From: Isoetes taiwanensis
Taxonomy: Eukaryota; Streptophyta; Lycopodiopsida; Isoetales; Isoetaceae
Length of the DNA: 64,000 nt
Assembly (NCBI GenBank): GCA_021234155.1
Contig: JAJEKV010000065.1
Coordinates: 6,206,446-6,270,445, forward strand
Direction of reading: 5' to 3'
Under the pieces are notes generated by a model. It searched no databases, had not been told where the DNA came from, and worked only from the letters and a program-made list of their open reading frames with translations. Positions 57,924-64,000 of this stretch are shown here, in pieces; positions within the stretch are counted from its first letter, which is position 1, and every line of letters begins with the position of its first letter. The position numbers and the translations under genes are program-made.

Positions 57924-58258
57924 ACATAAAGGAAGGGATGGCGATATTTCTTCCTTTTTCAGCCCATTTTATATCCAGTAATAGTGATCCTGATGGTCAC
58001 CTGATTTCTAACACCAGGGTGGAGGAATTGCAATGGAATTTCATGGCAGATGGGCACCTGATTTCTAGCAGCACAGCTTCAACGATCTAGAAGCAGTGCC
58101 TCCCGATGGTCACCTATTTCTAACAGCAGGGTGAAAAGTGATTCTTAAAGTGATTCTATTTCTGCTGATTTCATGGATGATCTCATGGAGCTTGCAGATG
58201 GGCACATCTTCAACGATCCAGCAGCAGTGTCTAAATATCGCCATCCCTTCCTTTATGT
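57924..58258. mobile_element. Element with perfect 26-bp inverted ends, 335 bp
   Basis: ACATAAAGGAAGGGATGGCG... at 57924-57949 is the exact inverse of 58233-58258. The interior has imperfect repeats of GATGG-CACCTGATTTCTA and AGCAGTG. No coding capacity. Typical of a MITE; no clear target duplication. Confidence 0.75.
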
Positions 58259-58260
58259 AA

Positions 58261-58342
58261 GATAATGGCCAAGAGCAGGCCATTTCGCCTGTGGGCTCGC
58301 CAGGCCCTTACCAGGCGAAATGGCATGCTCTTGGCCATTATC
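58261..58342. repeat. Hairpin with 31-bp arms and 20-bp loop
   Basis: 58261-58291 and 58312-58342 are inverse complements with one mismatch (GATAATGGCCAAGAGCAGGC against its partner). If transcribed it would form a near-perfect stem. It lies 2 bp from the 335-bp inverted-end element and about 0.9 kb upstream of ABCF4. Confidence 0.85.
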
Positions 58343-58423
58343 TATTACGATAATCTATCTGTTGAGTCATTCCATTGCCATCATTTACTATTTTTGCAGT
58401 TATCTAGGAAGTAATGACTATAA

Positions 58424-59115
58424 ATATAGACAAAAGGTTGCCTTTATTGCCTTGCCTTGCCAATAATCCCAAAAGCAGTGTATGGCAAAGTATTTTAAAC
58501 GAACAGGAAAATTTCCTACTAGGCGTGGGATGAACAGGCATCTACAAATTTGAATGGGATTTATCCTAGTAATAAAATTTTGGTTCGGAAAATTTCCTTC
58601 AAATCTCAAAAATAAAAGGATATTAAAACAAATTTATAGCCAAGAATTTCTCAATCCGTCCGGCGTCCGCTTCTGATGCTTGAAATTTTGTTTCTTTCTT
58701 CTTTTTTTTTTTATTTGGCCTTTTCGTTACCATTATTAACTCAATAATAATTATTAGAGGTAGCTAAGCTAGCAAGCAATACTAATTATTAGAAATTATT
58801 AGAGGTACAGGTAGCTTAAGGTAGGAATATAAGCCATAAAGAAAATATATACTAGCTACCCTTATAAAAAAAATCCTATAACTTTTTTTTTTAACCGGAA
58901 AAAATCCTACACATATAAACATGAGTCGGCTAAATCCTTATACGGCCTTTTTTTGATCGGCCGTATATCCTGCTATATTTTTTGGGAACTGGAAAATTAT
59001 TTTTTGGACCGGAAAAACTGTGAAGCGCCTAGGACTTTGCCACACGTAGCCCAAAAGCCTTTTTAGCATCATAAATATAGACAAAAGGTTGCCTTTATTG
59101 CCTTGCCCGTAATCC
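58424..59115 (+). repeat. Direct repeats of about 40 bp upstream of ABCF4
   Basis: ATAGACAAAAGGTTGCCTTT with its flanks occurs at about 58425-58459 and again at about 59073-59107, each followed by TAATCCCAA. The roughly 640 bp between them has no gene. The second copy is about 150 bp from the ABCF4 start codon and so lies in its promoter or 5' leader. Confidence 0.75.
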
Positions 59116-59258
59116 CAACATTAGACATCTTGGTTGGCCATAGTGGCACGGCACATATTTTGCAGCAGGCTCGTAATGCTTTAACAACATAAGCAAACAA
59201 AAATCGCTCTTCATAACTTTTACATTTTCCTTCTCAAGCATTATAGGGTTCCATCGCC

Positions 59259-61424
59259 ATGGTGAGAAAGGGCGGCGAGGCAGCTCCAGCCAAGGGGAAA
59301 TCCGGTAGTACGAAGACGAAGGAGCCTGTCAAGGAGCCCCGTCTCTCCGTGTCTGCTTTCCTTGCTGCTGCTGATAAGAAGCCAGATAAACCACCTTCGA
59401 ATCCAAAGAGCAAAGGTAAGGGCAAGGTTGTTGATTCATATACTTCTGGAATTGATTTGCCTCCCTCGGACGACGAGGAAATTGATGGAGAAAAATTGGG
59501 AAGTGGTGATGAGGAAGAGAAGGTGTCTAGAAGAAAGGGTAGCGGAATGGCTTTGGATCTATCAGTTTCTGAACGTGCCCAGAAAAAGAAGGAGAAGAAG
59601 GAAACCATTTTAGCCCAAGCTTCCCAATTTGCCAAACAGGAGGTTTTAAAGGAAGATGAGCGGAGTGCTTTTACAGTTGTGATAGGATCCAGGGCCTCTG
59701 TGCTGGAGGATGACAGCAGTGCTGATGCTAACATAAAGGATATCACCATTGATAGCTTCTCTGTGTCTGCCCGTGGCAAAGAGCTCTTGAAAAATGCTTC
59801 CTTAAAGATTGCATATGGCAGAAGATATGGTCTTGTTGGTCCCAATGGCAAGGGCAAATCAACCTTACTCAAGCTGCTAGCTTGGAGACAGCTTCCAGTG
59901 CCAAAGAATACTGATGTGTTGCTGGTAGAGCAGGAAGTTGTGGGAGATGATAGATCTGCATTGGATGCAGTGGTAGCTGCGGACCAGGAGTTGATTCGCC
60001 TTAGGGAAGAAGCAAGTAGGTTACAGAAATTGAGTCTTGAAGAGAATGATGCAGAGGAAGATGAATCCTTGAGCACTGCCGATAAGCTTACTGAGGTGTA
60101 TGAGAAACTTGAGGCCATGGGTTCTAATGCTGCTGAAGCTAATGCTTCTAAAATATTGGCAGGGTTAGGTTTCACAAAGGACATGCAGGTTCGAGCTACC
60201 AAGTCATTCAGTGGAGGATGGAGAATGAGAATTTCATTGGCAAGGGCACTGTTTGTAAAGCCAACGTTGCTGCTTCTTGACGAGCCGACAAATCACCTGG
60301 ACCTAAGGGCTGTTTTGTGGTTGGAAGAATATCTTATGAGATGGAAGAAAACTTTGGTTGTAGTTTCTCATGATCGAGATTTTTTGAATTCTGTGTGTAC
60401 TGACATTATCCATCTTCATGATGAGAAGCTGCATTATTATAGGGGTAATTTTGACACCTTTGAAGAATCATACGAGCAGAAAAGGAGGGAGAATAATAAA
60501 AAATTTGAGCTTTATGATAAGCAACTGAAGGCTGCAAAGCGCAGCGGGAACAAGGCTCAACAGGATAAAGTCAAGGATCGAGCAAAATTTGTTGCTGGAA
60601 AAGAGGCAAAAGCTAAAGCTAAAACTAAAGCAGGTGCAGGGGATGAAGAGGAAGTGGCTCCAGAGGCACCTCATAAGTGGAGAGATTATAGTGTTGAATT
60701 TCACTTTCCAGAGCCTACAGAACTCACTCCACCTTTACTTCAACTCATTGATGTCGAGTTTAGCTATCCTGGAAGGACAGATTTTGCTCTTAAAGATGTT
60801 GATGTGGGCATAGATATGGGAACTCGTGTTGCCATTGTTGGGCCTAATGGAGCAGGCAAGTCCACTCTTTTAAATCTTCTTGCTGGAGATTTGCAGCCAG
60901 TACGTGGTGAGGTAAGGAGAAGTCAGAAATTGAGAATCGGGAGATACTCTCAGCACTTTGTAGATTTATTGACTATGGACGAGACCCCGGTTCAGTATTT
61001 GCTAAGACTTCATCCCGAGCAGGAAGGTCTCAGCAAGCAAGAAGCTGTGAGGGCAAAGCTAGGCAAATTTGGACTTCCCAGCCACAATCATCTGACACCA
61101 ATTGTGAAACTTTCTGGTGGACAGAAGGCAAGGGTAGTGTTTACTTCAATTTCAATGTCTCGGCCGCATATTCTTCTTCTTGATGAACCCACAAATCACT
61201 TGGACATGCAGAGTATTGATGCCCTTGCAGATGCATTGGATGAGTTTACTGGCGGTGTTGTGCTTGTGAGTCATGATTCCAGATTGATATCAAGGGTCTG
61301 TGAAAATCAGGAGACCAGTGAGATATGGGTTGTTGAAAACGGGACTGTTAGAAAGCATCCTGGATACTTTGAAGATTACAAGGCAGAACTAATAAAAGAG
61401 ATTGTGGCTGAAGTGGAAGAGTAG
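59259..61424 (+). CDS. ABCF4: ABCF4 / GCN4-type ABC-F protein
   Basis: A soluble ABC-F ATPase with two nucleotide-binding domains and no membrane segment. By family it belongs with GCN20-like proteins linked to ribosomes and translation control; the Arabidopsis homologue GCN4/ABCF4 has also been tied to stomatal defence. Its 721 residues match the family length. The Lys/acidic N-terminal extension (about 1-135) includes GIDLPPSDDEE. Domain 1 has Walker A GPNGKGKST (194-202), signature FSGGW (317-321) and Walker B LLLLDEPTNHLD with D341/E342. A charged linker with the ABC_tran_Xtn helix follows. Domain 2 has GPNGAGKST (528-536), LSGGQ (618-622), D642/E643 and the SHD switch. The ATG has a good context (CGCCATGG) and an in-frame TAG ends the gene. 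There are no introns. All catalytic motifs are intact. Confidence 0.97.
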   Translation: MVRKGGEAAPAKGKSGSTKTKEPVKEPRLSVSAFLAAADKKPDKPPSNPKSKGKGKVVDSYTSGIDLPPSDDEEIDGEKLGSGDEEEKVSRRKGSGMALDLSVSERAQKKKEKKETILAQASQFAKQEVLKEDERSAFTVVIGSRASVLEDDSSADANIKDITIDSFSVSARGKELLKNASLKIAYGRRYGLVGPNGKGKSTLLKLLAWRQLPVPKNTDVLLVEQEVVGDDRSALDAVVAADQELIRLREEASRLQKLSLEENDAEEDESLSTADKLTEVYEKLEAMGSNAAEANASKILAGLGFTKDMQVRATKSFSGGWRMRISLARALFVKPTLLLLDEPTNHLDLRAVLWLEEYLMRWKKTLVVVSHDRDFLNSVCTDIIHLHDEKLHYYRGNFDTFEESYEQKRRENNKKFELYDKQLKAAKRSGNKAQQDKVKDRAKFVAGKEAKAKAKTKAGAGDEEEVAPEAPHKWRDYSVEFHFPEPTELTPPLLQLIDVEFSYPGRTDFALKDVDVGIDMGTRVAIVGPNGAGKSTLLNLLAGDLQPVRGEVRRSQKLRIGRYSQHFVDLLTMDETPVQYLLRLHPEQEGLSKQEAVRAKLGKFGLPSHNHLTPIVKLSGGQKARVVFTSISMSRPHILLLDEPTNHLDMQSIDALADALDEFTGGVVLVSHDSRLISRVCENQETSEIWVVENGTVRKHPGYFEDYKAELIKEIVAEVEE

Positions 61425-63755
61425 GATAAAATCTGAAGTTAGATGTGAGATCATTTAATAGCTGGTTCAACTAGTGCATAAATGGAAGATTCAAAGGATA
61501 GCTATTTAATAATGCACTGTGACATAAGATTTGTTAATCTGATATTTATATATATAAGAGTTCATATTCCTACTATCTGTTGGACTAAGGGGTCTCAAAG
61601 AAGCTGATGGTTGGGTCCAAGATAAATCATAACAATATCACAGTCGGATCGTTTTTTCTCATAGTAGTGCATTTTCATGGTGCCATGTGGCATAGGCCAA
61701 CAATCTGGAATGACATTTTCATGGTGCTATGTGGCATAGGCCAACAATCTAGAATGACAATCGGGCCGATTGATGCTGGATTAACTGTTGCCGATTGATG
61801 CTGGATTAACTGTTGCGCAGGTAACATTTAGGTAACATTTGCTCATCAGGCTTCTTTCCATCCTTAGATTCTATTTTCCTCGATTCTATTTTGCTCGTTG
61901 CTTCTTTCTCACAAAATAGGCTTGAGTCCGGTAGATAAGGCTTGAATCTGTGCAAAATAGGCTTGAATGAGATGATCTTGAATCGGCAAAATAGCCTTCA
62001 ATTTGGCAACATAGACTTGAATCAGACGATTTTGAATCAGATTTTAGAAAAAAAAAACTCCCCGATTGTGATATTGTAAGAGTAAGCTAACCGGTCCACT
62101 TTTTCCAGTTGGCCTCCAGGCAGCTAGGGGGTGTGATATTGTAAGAGTAAGCTAACCGGTCCACTTTTCCAGTTGGCCTCCAGGTAGCTAGGGGAGTGGC
62201 CAGGCGCTTATGACCACCGGGAAATAGAGAGCGTCAAAACAAAAATGAAAGAGAGTTTCAGGCAAAACCCTTGGCCGTATATCCTTGAGGATTCTTGAGG
62301 ATTTTTATCAGAGCCTATATTTATGTACAAAATATATTAATAGCAATCTATCATCTAAACTATATAATTGCTATAGGCAAGATTCTTTGAGAATCTATCT
62401 TTTATTCTCTTCCTATTTTGCCACCACGTCCTCACGTTTGTCCGGAGGAGAAAATCAAGAGGAAAAAAAATCGTATAATTTTAGTGTTGCACGTTTATAC
62501 GCTCGGGCAATCTTCGGCATTGTCTCCTAAGTCCTGATCTGACAATTTCTTTGGGAGTCCTTCTGCCTTTTCCTCCTTCCAACTGATCCATTTTTCTTCC
62601 CAATGATACTCGTTACTGCGAAATCAGGCATACTTCAGGATAAACTGGAATCATCCTTCGCTTGCTCCAAAATCTCATAGTGAAATCTGGGTTATAGAGA
62701 TCCGTTGTAGAGTTTCAAATCCTTTTTAGATTTCGGATGCATATGTTGCTAGAGTAAAGCATCTTGCGCCAGCTTTCTGCTGGCGACAACGGGTTCAGAA
62801 GATTTCACTGTAACATGTGCAACAAAATGTGCAGATAATATGAATGCTGGATTCTTTCTTGAGTTTGAATTCTCTGGTCCACTAGCTCGCTTCAAAATTG
62901 GATTTGCCACCGATTTTGAAGCCCAAGAACATGTGGAGACAGAGCTTCTGTTTTACCCATCTCTGTAATTCGGCTTCCTTCTTCTCTATTTTCTTTGCAA
63001 CAGGCCGCCGCCTATATTAGGCTTATGCCAACGTGGCAACACCACGTGGCAACCATCGTGTAGGCATGTGATTTTGCTGGAATCGTTTTCGATAGCCTGC
63101 TGGCCTCAAATCGGCAGCCTCTGTTGCCTCAGAACCGTGGCTTCGCCACATTTAGGTGACCCCCTTCGTTAAGAGGTTCTCACCTTTTCTTTAATGTTAT
63201 TTCATAACCATTGTTCCATATCAAGACATATATAATTATTGGAGGGAAAATACGATTCTTAGATTCACAACAAACTTCTTTCATATTGTATGTGATCTTG
63301 CCCTTTAACGTCGGTGACCCATATAAAAACGAAGGGCCAAAGCCAATGCAATAGTGCTTCCATTCTTGACAATCAAAGAACTGGCCTCTTTCTTTCAAGT
63401 TCCTAACTATGCAATCGACTAGTGCATACTTGAGTTCAATAATACTCTAGTTTTAATCTGACATCAAGACAAACGCCGGAAAACAATTATTGTAATGTAA
63501 ATGTTTAAATAGTCTTTCCCTTTAGAATGTTTGCATAGGTTTGTTGAATTGATGCTTGCAAGTTGTTATGCATTGAGATCACTTATAACATCCATCTACC
63601 TTAGCAGCACGAGAACTCAAGGCAATGACACCAGTTCGTACCCTCTACATTCAATCCGTTCAAAATTGACATTCGTACAACTCGAATTCTCACACATTCC
63701 TTACTAAACGATGCCCGAAACTTATGCTAAGTCCAACTTCACAAGGTTATAACTA
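61425..63755. other. Downstream region with clustered small duplications
   Basis: Contains tandem copies: 43 bp (61673-61715 and 61716-61758), 25 bp (61768-61792 and 61793-61817), several GGCTTGAAT-AGGCAAAATAG words (61918-62040), and 65 bp (62068-62132 and 62133-62196). The ABCF4 3' UTR must lie within the first few hundred bases, but I see no unambiguous poly(A) signal. From 62.2 to 63.7 kb no gene is recognised. Confidence 0.5.
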
Positions 63756-63798
63756 AAGAAATGTTCGCGGCGGCCAAGGCCGCCGCGATAAATTTCTT
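63756..63798. repeat. GC-rich palindrome
   Basis: CGCGGCGGCC, AA, GGCCGCCGCG is a perfect inner hairpin. With the flanks AAGAAATGTT and ATAAATTTCTT it extends to about 20-bp arms. Its right arm contains the CCGCGATAAATTTCTTGTA motif dispersed at 30322 and, in part, at 45201. Confidence 0.8.
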
Positions 63799-63921
63799 GT
63801 AAATGATACTGATTTTTTGGTAAACAAGTATTTTTACGACTCTACAAGGCTGCCGCGATAAATTTCTTGTAAATGATAATGATTTTTTGGTAAACAAGTA
63901 TTTTTACAACTCTAATAGCAA
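63782..63921 (+). repeat. 70-bp tandem duplication beginning with the palindrome arm
   Basis: 63782-63851 and 63852-63921 are nearly identical (GCCGCGATAAATTTCTTGTA, then GATTTTTTGGTAAACAAGTA). The second copy lacks the left half of the palindrome. Confidence 0.85.
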
Positions 63922-64000
63922 AAGAATTTGCTCTCTTGGGTCTATTTTTACTCTTTCAAGGTGTTAGAATCAAATTATCGGTAGATTGCCATCTAAATTT

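Noticed and set aside
59234-60202. A 322-codon open frame on the minus strand
   Set aside because: It lies antisense to ABCF4. Its Ser/Leu-rich composition is what the reverse complement of a Lys/Glu/Asp-rich coding region produces, and it has no known domain.

Overview
This window looks like nuclear DNA from a land plant with a repeat-rich genome. The evidence is an intact ABCF4/GCN4-type ABC protein gene very close to the Arabidopsis protein as I remember it, a multi-exon MSH4 locus with short plant-style introns, and many plant-type LTR retrotransposons, SINE-like units and inverted-repeat elements. A fern or other non-flowering vascular plant is my guess, not something the sequence proves. 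There is no sign of bacterial organisation.

Only one gene is clearly intact: ABCF4 at 59259-61424 (+), a single 721-codon frame with two ABC domains. The second recognisable host locus is MSH4 (31766-37972, minus), a meiotic MutS homologue traceable over about 21 exon-like blocks from an ATG to the final stop. It carries several frameshifts, a changed Walker A glycine and a missing N-terminal segment, so I call it a decayed copy. Two further host-gene fragments are visible: an ABCG half-transporter piece (19302-19692, +) lying between gypsy-like sequences, and a single ZIP metal-transporter exon (29111-29264, +).

The rest is mostly mobile DNA. 1-3.1 kb: a copia-like relic with LTRs. 6.4-12.2 kb: a full-structure but decayed Ty1/copia element whose gag is split by an AT-rich insertion that itself contains a 380-bp miniature LTR element. 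12.9-20.7 kb: diverged long LTR-like repeats, a Ty3/gypsy gag and the ABCG fragment. 21.7-22.9 kb: the 3' end of a LINE on the minus strand. 23.3-25.1 kb: GT-rich DNA, a TTCTAGAA-rich array, a tRNA-derived SINE, a 293-bp ultra-short LTR element with a perfect 5-bp target duplication, and a 91-bp tandem duplication. 39-57 kb: inverted-repeat elements with 107-bp arms, tRNA-derived SINE relics on the minus strand, a minus-strand LTR element holding another miniature LTR element and a minisatellite, and several repeats that share the same terminal motif. 57.0-58.4 kb: an open copia RT fragment, a 335-bp element with perfect 26-bp inverted ends, and a 31-bp-stem hairpin. After ABCF4 the window ends in short tandem duplications and a GC-rich palindrome.

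There is no operon-like or pathway-level link between the host genes. The most unusual content is the set of three miniature LTR elements (7.6, 24.6 and 49.4 kb), each only about 290-460 bp long. Two of them keep a primer-binding-like site and all three keep a polypurine tract.
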